From Heterocephalus glaber (taxonomy: Eukaryota; Chordata; Mammalia; Rodentia; Bathyergidae), in contig NW_004624732.1 of assembly GCF_000247695.1 (NCBI RefSeq), forward strand, positions 43,152,321 through 43,216,320: 64,000 bases of DNA, in the 5' to 3' direction. Shown here in pieces: positions 38,085 through 48,360 of the stretch (positions within the stretch are counted from its first letter, which is position 1; each line of letters opens with the position of its first letter). The translations under genes were made by a program, and so were the position numbers. Below the pieces are notes generated by a model that was not told the DNA's origin, ran no database searches, and worked only from the letters and a program-made list of their open reading frames with translations.

Positions 38085-38570
38085 GAGAACCCTAAAAGTA
38101 TTTGTACTCTTCAAACTTTATTCCAATTCTAGAAGTTCACTCAAAGTAAATGAGAGTAAACAAAAGGTCTGGTTTAAAGTGTTTTTAATCATAATGGAAA
38201 TTGAAAATTTTTAGGTAATCTAATGCCAACTGTGGTCATTTGTTTAAAAACATCTTGGTGTATCCAAAGGATTATAAATGAAAGTGCACAGAGTGATGTA
38301 AAATAGGGGAGGGATAGCTTCAAAATAAGCTTCATATGGATTAGCAGACCTGGTCTGCTTGGTCAGAGATGTATCCTTGCACAAATGTGTCCTTTACTCA
38401 TAAATATCTACTAAATATTGAATAGATAGTAGAAAAGAAAAGTATAACAAAATAGCAAAAGCAACAAGAGTCAACTGTAACACAATTATTACTGTTTTTT
38501 ATTGTTTTACTCCTGTTCCTTCTCTTTCTGTATCTTGATAATTTCTCATATTAAATGTTCTTCTCAAAAG
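38085..38570 (+). mobile_element. Possible old LINE-1 3' end, sense
   Basis: TTCCAATTCTAGAAGTTCAC, TTTAATCATAATGGAAATTG and AACATCTTGGTGTATCC loosely follow the old L1 3' order ('cagcaattccacttctagg', 'aatagcaaaaaattggaaac', 'ggtacatccatac'). Weak match, limits approximate. Confidence 0.4.
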
Positions 38571-38998
38571 TAAGAAAAATTAAGAAAATCTGGCATTATT
38601 GCAAAGATTGGCAACATGCTTACGGGAAATGCATCTCAGCAATTATTGCTATGCTCCAATTCAAGATTTAGGCCCATTCACCTTAGTTTTCTTGCCCAGA
38701 ACTCTACTAGCCTATGACATATCATGATAATAGGTAGTTTTACTCTTATTTATGCACTACATAAAACCATGAATGACAGATGTCTAGAAAAATAGATATT
38801 CAGACACTGAAAACATAGTTTTTTATGAAAGGGCTGGAATGAAAAGATTTAGAAAACAAAGTACCTGAATAATTTTAAATTAGAATTTTTATGTTGTATT
38901 AACCATACCTATGATATAAACCACAAATTGCGCTTTATGATAGGGAAATTTTGCTGGGCTTGTCCTTCTCTTTAATATCATTTTTCTCAATTTGATTT
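38571..38998. other. Intron sequence without recognised elements
   Basis: No element identified. Confidence 0.5.
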
Positions 38999-39010
38999 TA
39001 ACCAAGAAGT

Positions 39011-39106
39011 CTGGCTTAAGGTTTTTTTTTTTTGTACCAGGGATCGAACTCAGAACCTTGTACTTGCCAGGCAGGTGACGGAACCACTGAGCTAAATCCC
39101 CAGTCC
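39011..39106 (-). mobile_element. ID-like tRNA SINE, antisense, with target-site duplication
   Basis: T12, GTACCAGGGATCGAACTCAG, AACCACTGAGCTAAATCCCC. TAACCAAGAAGT flanks it perfectly (38999-39010 and 39107-39118). A short non-T stretch (CTGGCTTAAGG) lies between the left duplication and the tail. Confidence 0.95.
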
Positions 39107-39118
39107 TAACCAAGAAGT

Positions 39119-39834
39119 GATATAATTTGTTAGGAAGATTTTAAACTTCTATCCTTTTTAACTTGCACGTATGATGATTGCTCTTTGTCATGAATAAAAT
39201 GGCAAAGTGAGGAGAAAGCGGAACCATTACCAGCTTAGAAGAAACTTGAGGGGAAAACTGCAGAGCAGAGAGGGCCTCAGCTGATTCTCCATTGTGTCCT
39301 GATTCAGGGAAAGGGTTCCCTAAGCATTCTCCGTTCTGCTGGGAGAATATTGCTTTGTTTGCTTTTTGATGTTGTTGTTAAATTTTATTTTGTTTTTATG
39401 GTAGGACCTTACCTTTTAAAAATGACAGTTTATAGTTTTTAACTTTGGAAAACAGTCTGCAAAGCAAAAATTGTTCCTGATTCTTAAATCGTCTAAAAAA
39501 GCATAATAGTAAAAACACACAAAACCTTACTGAAGGTCAGATACACCTCCCATTTCCAGTAGAGACTTACAAACCATTAATTACTAATTCAATGTTACAC
39601 AGTATCCATATACTGGAGATATAATAGTAAACAAAATAGATGAGTTTTCCTTTCCAAAAATGCCACAGGCAGGAAATGCTAGCTCTAAAATCAAGAGCTA
39701 TGTGTAGTGAGACTTCAAGGTAAGTGAGACCACCCCTAACCAGCTCTCTACTTTTACAAAAGACAAATGTTAGATCTAAAAGGTCCTTTGTCACTTTAGA
39801 TTCAACAGAAAAGCAGTGCTGCTACTAATTCATG
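39119..39834. other. Intron sequence without recognised elements
   Basis: No element identified. Confidence 0.5.
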
Positions 39835-39893
39835 AATGGATGGTGGGTGGATGGATGGATTGGATGGATGGATGGATGGATGGATGGATGGAC
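39835..39893. repeat. (TGGA)n microsatellite
   Basis: Tandem GGAT/TGGA units, with two early interruptions. It creates an artificial Asp-Gly-Trp-Met repeat in the open frame at 39836-40189, which is not a gene. Confidence 0.96.
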
Positions 39894-40334
39894 AGATAGG
39901 TAATATACCCAAAAGGTATTGGCTTATTCAGCTGTGGGGGTTTAAAAAAGCAACCCTGACGTCCACAGGCGATAAAAGCAATCAGAAAGTAAAAGCACAG
40001 CAGGTTGGAATCTCACAGGTCTGGGCTGAAGCTAGTTGTCCACGGGCAGTCAGAAAGGGAAGCTCAGGAGTCAGCCAAGTCTCCCCAGGCGGGAGTTACG
40101 TACTTAGATTATCTGAGCTGAGGGAAGGTCTAAAGACCTTTTTAAAGAGCTCGCCTGGCCTACCATCATCTCATCCCTTCTGCTTCTGATTAATTTAAAG
40201 TCAGCTGATGAGAGACGTTAATTTCCTGTAAAAATCCCTTCACAGCATCACCTAGATTAGTGAGTGATTGAATAGCTAGGATCCCTAGTTTAGCCTACCT
40301 CCACTGACACATTAAAATCCCATCACGGGCACGG
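39894..40334. other. GC-richer intron patch, unassigned
   Basis: The stretch at about 39950-40170 is richer in G and C and contains CTGACGTCC (CRE-like). Its texture recalls an eroded LTR or other old repeat, but I cannot place it. Confidence 0.4.
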
Positions 40335-40440
40335 TCACTTGCCTAACATCACACAGCTGTCAAGTGGCCAGGCTGGAAATGGAATTGGCACCCCTGCTGC
40401 CCAGTTTATTCTGTGGTGGGCCGAGCCGTCAAACACACAT
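40335..40440 (-). mobile_element. MIR SINE piece, antisense
   Basis: TCACTTGCCTAACATCACAC, AGCTGTCAAGTGGCCAGGCT and GGAAATGGAATTGGCACCCC match the reversed MIR part 'ttgcccaaggtcacacagctagtaagtggcagagctgggattcgaaccc'. Confidence 0.85.
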
Positions 40441-41029
40441 TTCCTTCTTGTGTTCTGGAAAACATCTTCAACAGTAAAGTTATTCTTTCAGCATGTGTCA
40501 CCCTCCTCCCAAAAAACGAAGATTATAAAATGACCTACAATTGTTAGAATCTCTATAAACTTAAGTATATTTTAATCATGACCACTTGTTCAGTCTTGAT
40601 ACACAAGCAAGGCCAGCCTGGCTAGAACTTTGGGGTCTTGGAATATAGGCTATTTTCCAGTAAGAAATAAGTTAATGGATATAATTTATTAAATTGATGT
40701 TAGAATTAAGGTCAGTGATAATTCCTTTAATTGTATCATTTTAATAGTGACTTAGTAAAGGAGATACAATTTGATAGATATGAAGAATATAATGAAATAT
40801 ATTAATTTTGTAGGAAATAGATGTCTAAACTTGAGTAAGCAGAACAAATTACATTACTGATTGAAAACATACAAAACATGACCTAAGAAGAATTCTAATA
40901 ATGTGGCAAACATTGTCTTAAAATCATAAATAAATAAGCAGTCCCTCTGAATATTCATATAAATTTGGAAAACTATACTTAGTCTTGCTAGACAAGTTAT
41001 TTATATTTCTAAATATAAGTGACAATTTT
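40441..41029. other. Intron sequence without recognised elements
   Basis: AT-rich. CAAGGCCAGCCTGGCTAGAA at about 40610 resembles a B1 core but has no B1 context. Confidence 0.45.
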
Positions 41030-41800
41030 ATCTGACGATTTCCAGTGAAGACAATGTCTGTTCCCATGGAACTACTTTACCTTCCCACCAAAAATGTAGT
41101 AGGGTTTCTTTTTCACCAGTCTTGTCAGTGTTTGTTGTTTGATTTCTTGATGATTGTCACTCTTTTCAAAGTAAGAAGAAATCTCAGTGTTGTTTTAAGT
41201 TTTATTTCTCTAATGGCCAGCAATGTTGAAATTGTTTTCCTATGTTTGTGAATCACTTCTATTTCTTCTTCTGAGCTGCCCATTTTTTCACTGGGTCTTT
41301 CTTTGGGTGGGGGTCTTATTATTTTGAGTTCTTTATATATTCTAGATATTAGTCCTCTGTCTACATGTAGCTGACAAAATTTTTTCCCATCCTGTGGTTA
41401 TCTCTTCACTCTGTTAGTTGTTTCCTTTACTGTGCAGAAGCTTTAATTTGATATGATCCTATGTGTTGACTCCTAGTATTATTTCTTATGCAACTAGGGT
41501 TCTGTTCAGAAAGGCCTTGTCTACATATATGATTTCAAGAGCTTTATATATTTTATCTTCCAGTGGGTTAAATGTGTCTGTTTTAATATTTACATCTTTG
41601 ATCCATTTTGATTTTAGTTTAAAACATGCTGAGAGATATGGGTCTGGCTTTAATTTTCTGCATGTGTAAAGCCAGTTTTCCCAGCACCATTTACTAATGA
41701 GGCTATCTTCCCTACAGGGTTTGTTTCTGGCCCTTTGTCAAAAGTGACTGAGTGTGTCTGGGATTGTTTCTGCATCCTCTATTCTTTATAGCATGTACTG
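41030..41800 (-). mobile_element. LINE-1 fragment, C-terminal ORF2 region, antisense
   Basis: On + the order is TGATTGTCACTCTTTTCAAA, TTTTATTTCTCTAATGGCCA, GAGTTCTTTATATATTCTAG, ATATTAGTCCTCTGTCTACA, TTCACTCTGTTAGTTGTTTC, TACTGTGCAGAAGCTTTAAT, ATCTTTGATCCATTTTGATT and CAGTTTTCCCAGCACCATTT. This is the reversed end of mammalian L1 ORF2. The frame is broken and the 3' UTR is absent at the low-coordinate side. Confidence 0.93.
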
Positions 41801-42151
41801 AGATGACCATATTAAAGCAAACTGAGAGTGTTGATATAAGACTATAGTCTTTAATACAGAATATTCCTCTGGTCTTTAACTTTAAATGATATTAATATGG
41901 GACATTCCAAGTACAGTGAAAATAGTCACTGAAGTGAATATATCACTCTGTTGATATATGCATTTTTAGAATATGACTGACACAATGTTTTCAAATTCCT
42001 GTTTACATTTAGTAAAAAGATAATGTTTTATATTTCTTCCAGTGTAAAAATCCAAATGTTAATATCTTACATATAAAAAACATGAAATGTTTAAAAATAG
42101 AATTACTTTTCAAATATTAGCCAAGTGGCAAAAATTACATGTTTTATTTAT
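41801..42151. other. Intron sequence without recognised elements
   Basis: No element identified. Confidence 0.5.
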
Positions 42152-42306
42152 GCTGGGTATGGTGGTGCACACCTATAAACCTAGAATTTGGAAGGCTGAG
42201 GCAGAAGGAGGTCCATATATTCAAGGACATCCTGAGTTACACAGGGAGTTCAAGGCCAGGCTGAACTACCTAGCAAGACCCTGTCAAAAAAAAAAAAAAA
42301 AAAAAA
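42152..42306 (+). mobile_element. B1 SINE, sense, with poly(A) tail
   Basis: TGCTGGGTATGGTGGTGCAC, AAGGCTGAGGCAGAAGGAG, GAGTTCAAGGCCAGGCTGAA and CAAGACCCTGTC plus A22. Between the halves it carries an extra TTCAAGGACATCCTGAGTTA-like segment, that is, an internal duplication of the GTTCAAGGCCAG...CTAC unit as seen in several rodent B1 forms. Confidence 0.93.
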
Positions 42307-42360
42307 TGACATATACTTTTAAATTACTATTTTTTGATATAATAGCACGTAAAAGAATCT

Positions 42361-42485
42361 TGCTGTCTGGTTCAGGCTGACCTTGAATTCACTGTGTAGC
42401 CCAGGCTGCCCTCAAACTCACAACAATCCTCCTGGCTCCGCCTCTCGAGTGCTGAGATTATAAGCATGCAACCCCATGCCTGGCT
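42361..42485 (-). mobile_element. B1 SINE, antisense, tail missing
   Basis: TTCAGGCTGACCTTGAATTC, ACTGTGTAGCCCAGGCTGCC, CTCAAACTCACAACAATCCT, CGAGTGCTGAGATTATAAGC and CCCATGCCTGGCT are reversed B1. It lies 54 bp from the sense B1, 3' end facing 3' end, and also carries the internal duplication. Confidence 0.92.
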
Positions 42486-45039
42486 CTTCCCCTACTCTTT
42501 ACAAAATGTTTGGTTGTTGCTTTCTATACAGTTTGCCTCTGTAGTGCTGGCAAGGCGGGTGAGATTGAATCTCAGCAAATAGCCCCAAAATGATGAAGGT
42601 ATTCCAGGAGGAAATTTTTATTTTGATTGGCTATTGCATTTTTAGTCTGTCGTGGTCCCTACTTCCATATAGGAGGATAAGTTATTGGAGCCAAACAATA
42701 CAATGAGGTTTGGAAACAATTGGCTTTTATGGGCACAATCTTATTCTTTTCATATCCATTTTTTTAAAAAAATTGTGAAAATCAAGCCAATTCTTTTTTT
42801 CAAAACTATGCAATTTCCCAAGGCTCATGGAAAAGACAGCTTGGGTTGAATTTTTTTTTCAATTTCTTTTTATGAAGAAAATGAGCCAGTTGTATAAATC
42901 CAGCATATGTATTTGTCCAAGAATTCATAAATGTGTTTTGAGTATTAGTGGAAAATAGTATTTTACAGGATGGGCATTGTCTTCTGGTTTTAGTGCTTCA
43001 TGTTCTGAACTCCTAGTCTGATAGCCATAAATCAAATACATTCAGCCACAAAGCAGGTAACTGGGGAGAGTTAGTCTCTGGATAATTCCATCCTCTTCTG
43101 TGTGAACATTTGCAAATGTAAGTGATTTTCATCTGCGCAGACACCCTTGAGTAGCTTGTCTGTCCTTACATCATTTTTAGATATCCAAGAAGTTCTTTTA
43201 TAAATCTCTCATTCTGCAAAGTCAGATGGTTAATGCTACAGTTGAAGACCTTATTTTGAATAAAGAGGACTAGTACAGCAGGTATGAAATAAAACCCATT
43301 AGAATTATTGTCACATCCTCTGCTTCAGTAATGGAAAAATGTACTTCTCATCACATATTCGTTCCAAACACAAAAATGAGTAAAACTGGTATAGTTCTCC
43401 TTTTACTCTGAGAATTGGACACAGCTGCTCCCTTACAAGTATTAGAAGAAAAATAAAGGATAATAACGTGGTTAATTTCTTGTGTTTCTCAGCATCTCGT
43501 AGAAAAATTGTGTAGTGCTACATGGCATGGTAGCCTGAAAATACCTACTCTCACTATGACTATAAGCAGTTTTCTTTCATGTAATAGCACAAGATGGGAA
43601 AGATTTGTAACAAACATAAAGACTTGGGAAGGAAATCTGAAAACTTGAATAATGCCTGGTCCTGCTATCCAATTACTTCATGATTTTTTTTTTTTGCAGC
43701 TTTTCATTTGATCTCTGCTCTATGCAGTCCCTAAAATGAGTTTTCTGTTCATTTATCTTATCTGAAAGAAATTGTTACAGTCATACTTATATGCACAGTA
43801 AACATTTTAAATACTTGTTAACTTTCAATTTTGGGGTTTTTTTCCAGAGAATTAAAATACATTGATTATACAAGTAATGGTTGTTGCTTGGGTTGTATAA
43901 TTTTCAGGGAATTATATGCCCAATAAATTGATGCATCAATATAACAAGGATTTCTTACCAGATTAAAAGATATTGACCTCAAAATCTTATCTCCTTCCAT
44001 CATAAGCTTAGGTTGGAAACCGCCTTGAGAACACCTTTAGATCACAATGTAGATACAATAGTTCAAGTTACTAACTTTTTCAATTTGGGCTTACAAATCT
44101 CATACTATTTTAAAGCAAGAAAATTTTCATGCAAAAATATGAATTATACAGTAGTTTTACTGAGGCTTTATTGCTAATGCACATGGGGTTCAGAACCATA
44201 ATGACGATATTGGGCACTTAAGTCATTAGGCTGTCATATTACAGCAAAATTATTTGTACTATATAATCATTGTTTCCTTTTTTATATTGCACAGATCTAA
44301 GCTTAGTTCATCTATCTTTGCCATTAAAGTACTACTTTATTGTTGTAAATACCTATTTTTTAAGGATGATTTGAGTATGTTCATTGTGGCTCAAGTCATG
44401 TTTATTAGACCTTTGCTTCCCTAAAGCTGGAAAACATGATCACAGGAAGTTTGTAATCTTCCTTGTGGTCCATTGGTTGATGATGTATCACTTCATAGTC
44501 TCAGTTATATGTCAAGTCCTTGTGTACACACTAAAAATTCAAGGAGAATGGGAACATGATTTTTTTCTTTTCTTTTGTCCAGCAACATTTCCATTTTGCT
44601 TGTTGTATATGTTCTTTAAATTAAACTGAGATTCTCTTTGTTTTCAGCTTTTTCTTTTAGGAACTTTGGTGATTATTATCAATAAGAACAAAATTATTTG
44701 GGGAGAATTAAAGCTGAAGCTGAAAGCTTTGGCTGCAAATCACTGGTAAACTCTATGGTTTTGGTTTCAAGACCTGCTTCCATAAACTTTTTGGAAACAT
44801 AGCAGCGTTTGAAAACAGGCATCCTAAAATTCAGGCCCTAATTATTTCCGATAAATCAAGTTTAACTTGTATGACCTGCTCCATCAACTTGGGGTACAAA
44901 TACACTTGGACTCAGGGTGTCCCCCCCTGTCTCAGGGAGCGATCTCTGCCTCTGCTGCAGTGTCCCACATGGGGGCTCCAGTGGCCAGTTCTGGGCATCA
45001 TCGACACAAGTGTAAGCTCAGGCGTGGCACCCAACAACT
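42486..45039. other. Intron sequence without recognised elements
   Basis: AT-rich. The end (about 44890-45039) is GC-richer and unassigned; the open frame 44871-45071 there shows no known family. Confidence 0.5.
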
Positions 45040-45470
45040 TCTTTAGATTTCACTGTCCAAGGTGGCACTAGCCTTGTGTGACTGGGAAGCTTTTGAAAGA
45101 AGGCTAATCTAATTGGAGATGCATTTTAGGTGTGACATACCAGACTTTAAAAACTTAGTCCAGAAAATGAATATGATGCATCTCAATAATTTTACTGTTG
45201 ATTACAAAGGGAAATAATATTACTTGGATTAATTCAAATACAATATTGGGCCAGGGATTTAGCTCAGTGGTGCTGCCGCCTGCCTCGAAAGCACAAGGTC
45301 CCAAGTTCAATCTCTGGTACCAAAAAAAAAAAAAAATCAAGTACAATATTAAAATGAATATCCATTGGTTTTTTGACCCTTTTGAGTGTAACTACGAGAA
45401 AATTTTAAATGATATATGTGACTGACACTGTTGTTCTACCGGACAATATTGGTCTGGGAAGTGTGTAACC
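45040..45470 (+). mobile_element. hAT-type DNA transposon fossil, split by a SINE
   Basis: The left part reads ACTGTCCAAGGTGGCACTAG, GGAAGCTTTTGAAAGAAGGC, GATGCATTTTAGGTGTGACA and ACTTAGTCCAGAAAATGAAT. The right part, after the SINE, reads GTAACTACGAGAAAATTTTA, ATATATGTGACTGACACTGT and CTACCGGACAATATTGG. This is the order of a common mammalian element with 'gtggctattgagcacttgaaatgtggc' and 'tattggacag' ends. Outer parts are 45040-45247 and 45351-45470. The subfamily is not certain. Confidence 0.65.
45248..45336 (+). mobile_element. ID-like tRNA SINE, sense, nested in a DNA transposon
   Basis: GGGCCAGGGATTTAGCTCAG, AAGTTCAATCTCTGGTACC plus A14. TCAAATACAATATT and TCAAGTACAATATT flank it (45234-45247 and 45337-45350, one mismatch). 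The insertion splits the older hAT element. Confidence 0.95.
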
Positions 45471-45594
45471 TCAGCTACAAACTTGTCTCTGAGGATCAGC
45501 CTGTCTGCCCACCCTTGATCTTCCTGCCAGAGGCACCCCCAGCTGATACTGACAGCTGTGTTTCCAGTCCTCACCCCCCATCACTGCCATTAGT
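45471..45594. other. Short intron stretch, unassigned
   Basis: GC-richer sequence between the hAT fossil and the pyrimidine tract; it is part of a 117-codon chance frame (45431-45784). Confidence 0.5.
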
Positions 45595-45704
45595 CATGCA
45601 CTCTCTTCTTGTTCCTTTTTTCTTTCTCCCTTCCTTGACTCCTTTCCTTCCTTCTTTTCTTTCTTTTGCGCGCTCTCTCTCTCTCTTTTTCTCTCTCTTT
45701 CTTC
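45595..45704. repeat. Pyrimidine tract derived from a SINE tail
   Basis: CTTT/CTTC/CT units of about 110 bp directly at the 3' side of an antisense B1-dID element, so it most likely grew from that element's A-tail. Confidence 0.8.
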
Positions 45705-45885
45705 AATACCGGGGAATGAATCCAGGAACACTGAATGAAGTACATCCCCAGCCCTATGTTGTATTTTTTTTTTTTACTTTGTGACAGAGTCTTGCTAAAT
45801 TGTCCAGGCTGGGCTCAAACTTGCAGCTCTCCTGCCTCAGCCTTCCAGATTTCGGGGTTACAGGCATGTGCCACCATACCCAATT
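45705..45885 (-). mobile_element. B1-dID type dimeric SINE, antisense
   Basis: Reversed ID-like half (AATACCGGGGAATGAATCCA, AGTACATCCCCAGCCC), a T-rich linker, then reversed B1 (GTGACAGAGTCTTGCTAAAT, CTGCCTCAGCCTTCCAGAT, TTACAGGCATGTGCCACC). Confidence 0.9.
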
Positions 45886-46429
45886 TAGACTGGCTTTTTT
45901 TTCTTTTAATAATTTTTCCTTCAGTTCTTGTTCAACTTCTTTCCAGGAAATGCTACTTAGAATAATTTTAGTAAATCTTCAAATAAATGAGTAAACAGAT
46001 TTAATTTCTTAAAGTTAAATAAAGGAATTCGATTTTTTAATGAGGTGAAGATAATGACTTGATTTTTTGATTCCTTCCTATGAATAAGTAAATAAAGAAA
46101 AATGCTACAACTATGCTGACAGTTTGAAGAGAAGGACCTGGATTTTCTTCTCCCCTCAGACCTATTGCAGAGATAAACTCAGACTGTCATTTCATGATAT
46201 TTACCAATCGCCATTTTCCTCCTTTGTACAAAATTAGAGGAACGGTTATTTTCTTAGAGCACAGGTATTTATCTATACATGTTAACAACGTTGAAAACAA
46301 GACATTAAGAGCTTTCATTTTTCTAAAAAAGAGAATGCAGAATATTCTTTAATTCACTGATCAAATGTATGCTGTGCACTGACTTTCCCAACATTCTCCC
46401 AGCGCTGGAGTTACGGTCTGCATAAAATA
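45886..46429. other. Intron sequence without recognised elements
   Basis: No element identified. Confidence 0.5.
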
Positions 46430-46500
46430 AAATAAGGCTGAGGATGAAACTCCTCATAACATGCAGGAAGCCCTAGATTCAATCCTCAGCACCACAAAAA
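46430..46500 (+). mobile_element. Older ID-type SINE, sense
   Basis: GGCTGAGGATGAAACTCCTC, ACATGCAGGAAGCCCTAGAT and TTCAATCCTCAGCACCAC plus A6. The end CAGCACC, not GGTACC, places it in a different, older ID subtype than the other ID-like copies. Confidence 0.75.
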
Positions 46501-46514
46501 ATGAAATATACTAA

Positions 46515-46596
46515 GGCCAGGGATTTAGCTCAGTGGTTCCACTGCCTGCCTTGAAAGCTCAAGGTCCCGAGTTTGATCCCTGGTACCCCCCCAAAA
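46515..46596 (+). mobile_element. ID-like tRNA SINE, sense
   Basis: GGCCAGGGATTTAGCTCAGT, CCCGAGTTTGATCCCTGGTA then CCCCCCC in place of the A-tail start. It inserted 14 bp downstream of the older ID copy; a short CTAA-type duplication is possible. Confidence 0.92.
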
Positions 46597-46769
46597 TGCT
46601 AAAATAATAGAAAATAGGCAAAAATTCAGCCAACAGTGTAGTGGTAGTATAAGAGATGCTAAGGGAAGTAAAACACATTGTTTAGCAACATAAAAACAAA
46701 ACAAAACAAAAGAAATGGGAGAGTCTCCTGAAGTGTGGAAAACTTGCACCATTAAGCACAGAGAAACTG

Positions 46770-46901
46770 TAAGAAGGTTAGAATAAAACTGGAGGAAGTT
46801 AGGACAGTTTTGAGGAAAATACCTAAGGGAAGATCATTCAGTTCAAAGTAAGCACCATGTGCAAATGCCCCGAAGCAGGATGTGCCCAAGAAGGAGCAAT
46901 A
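46770..46901 (+). mobile_element. Ancient interspersed repeat, copy 3 (family not named), interrupted
   Basis: GTGCAAATGCCCCGAAGCAG and GATGTGCCCAAGAAGGAGCA match 'gtgcaaaggccctgaggcaggaatgtgcc...aggaacagc' of the same repeat type as at 8480-9000. The B1-dID begins directly after, and ACAGCCAATGTGTGG at about 47118 may be its continuation. Confidence 0.55.
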
Positions 46902-47118
46902 GCCTGGTGTGGTGGCATAAAGCCTGTAATCTGAGCACACTGGGAGGATGAGGCAGGAGAGTCTCAGGTTTTAGGCCAGCTGGGGCAACTTAGCAACTAA
47001 GTCAAAACCTCTCTTAAAATAAAAAGTATAATAGAAAAGGGCTGAAGATGTAGCTCTATGCAAAGGTTGAGGGGTTTTTTTTCCCCAGCACTGCCAAAAA
47101 AAAACAAACAAAAAAAAC
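46902..47118 (+). mobile_element. B1-dID type dimeric SINE, sense
   Basis: B1 half: GCCTGGTGTGGTGGCATAAA, GGGAGGATGAGGCAGGAGAG, GGGGCAACTTAGCAACTAAG. An A-rich linker (AATAAAAAGTATAATAGAAA) leads to the ID-like half: GGGCTGAAGATGTAGCTCTA, CCCCAGCACTGCC and an A-rich tail. The ID half has lost part of its middle. Confidence 0.9.
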
Positions 47119-48164
47119 AGCCAATGTGTGGGATTAATGACTGACAAGTATAACTAACCATTCCCATCTGGCCGCATGGAAACTTACATTGTGAGAGGAC
47201 TCCCTTCACCCCACCAGAAGGAGCCAGTTGAGTTGAAACTGGTGAATGTGATTCTGAGCAGAGCAACAGCACAGTGAAAGGCTCTTCTACTGACTACAAA
47301 CGCCACTCCTCCCCCTCTCACAATTCAGCTCCTCCGGTTCTAGATTCTTCCCAGAACTGCTGTTCCATCTGGAATAACTCAAGTGTCAAGGATATTTTAA
47401 AATATTTTAATATGTAAAAGTTGCTTTAATTGTGATTATTAAAATATACTTATGTGCCCTCCAGCGGTGTGGCTTGAGATGTGCTTCTGATATAATTCTG
47501 ACAACACGGATATTGCATAAGGTAATATTGCTGCCAAATTTGTCAAGGCAAATGTCCTGCCATTTCTGCTTGAGTGGACATAGGATTTCAATCTTAAATT
47601 AATGTATAAAATAAAAGATTTATATTTCAAAATTATTATTTGAACTATTTTAATTAATTGTATTACATGCTTTAGATATACGTAATTGCTGCTATTAGCA
47701 GAAGAGGTAATAGCAACACATGTCACTCACTCACCTGGGAGAATTTATCCAGCAGTATATTTATTGCCATCAAAGCTGCAGTTAATACTCATTCAGGCAG
47801 CTGGAGAATTGGGTATACAACGCATTAAAAGTGTGAGAAAATGCACTCTATCTCATGAAGCAGTTCGTAGGAATCCTCTTATCCAACATGGACTTACCTC
47901 TTTACTGGCAGCAATTATTAATATAAGCTTAATTTAATTTCATATATTAATTCAGAGTTTCTTAAATTACCCATCCCCTTTTTCTATTTAGACACACCAG
48001 TTTTATAATGTTTAATTGTTAGCTCCCAAAGCCCAGGGATCATTTCTGTTTCACTCATACAATATGGAGTCTAATGTCAGATGTAAGTTATGATAATAAC
48101 GATAACGAAGAAGAAAAAAGGGAGCAAGAAGATGAGGACAGGAATATACTCATGTGCATATAAA
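47119..48164. other. Intron sequence, mostly unassigned
   Basis: A possible L2 tail lies near 48010-48075 (CCCAAAGCCCAGGGATCATT). Otherwise nothing is recognised. Confidence 0.45.
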
Positions 48165-48360
48165 GCATTGTGATTTTACATGACATAGCACTTGATTCTT
48201 ACAATATTGCAACAAGGTCTTTACATCTCTATCATGCAGATAAAGAAATTGGGATCCAGGAAAGTTATGTCACACATTGCCCTAACTGGTAGAACTGGAA
48301 TTCAAAATCAGATCTCTTAAGACAAAGGCCAATGTACTTTTTGCTACAGATCTTACTCAG
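48165..48360 (-). mobile_element. MIR-type SINE, antisense, degraded
   Basis: TTGATTCTTACAATATTGCA, GCAGATAAAGAAATTGGGAT, ACTGGTAGAACTGGAATTCA and TCTTAAGACAAAGGCCAATG follow the reversed MIR order (deposit of 'gatgaggaaactgagg', 'agagctgggattcgaa', 'ccagagcc'). Confidence 0.75.

Noticed and set aside
39836..40189. 117-codon open frame starting with an Asp-Gly-Trp-Met repeat
   Set aside because: The start comes from the (TGGA)n microsatellite and the rest resembles no protein; the frame ends in unique intron.
39894..40200. Possible LTR element
   Set aside because: The texture is suggestive, but I could not find TG...CA ends, a polyadenylation signal in place, or duplicated flanks.
45431..45784. 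117-codon open frame with a hydrophobic Phe/Leu-rich middle
   Set aside because: The hydrophobic part is the pyrimidine tract translated, and the end lies in a B1-dID element.
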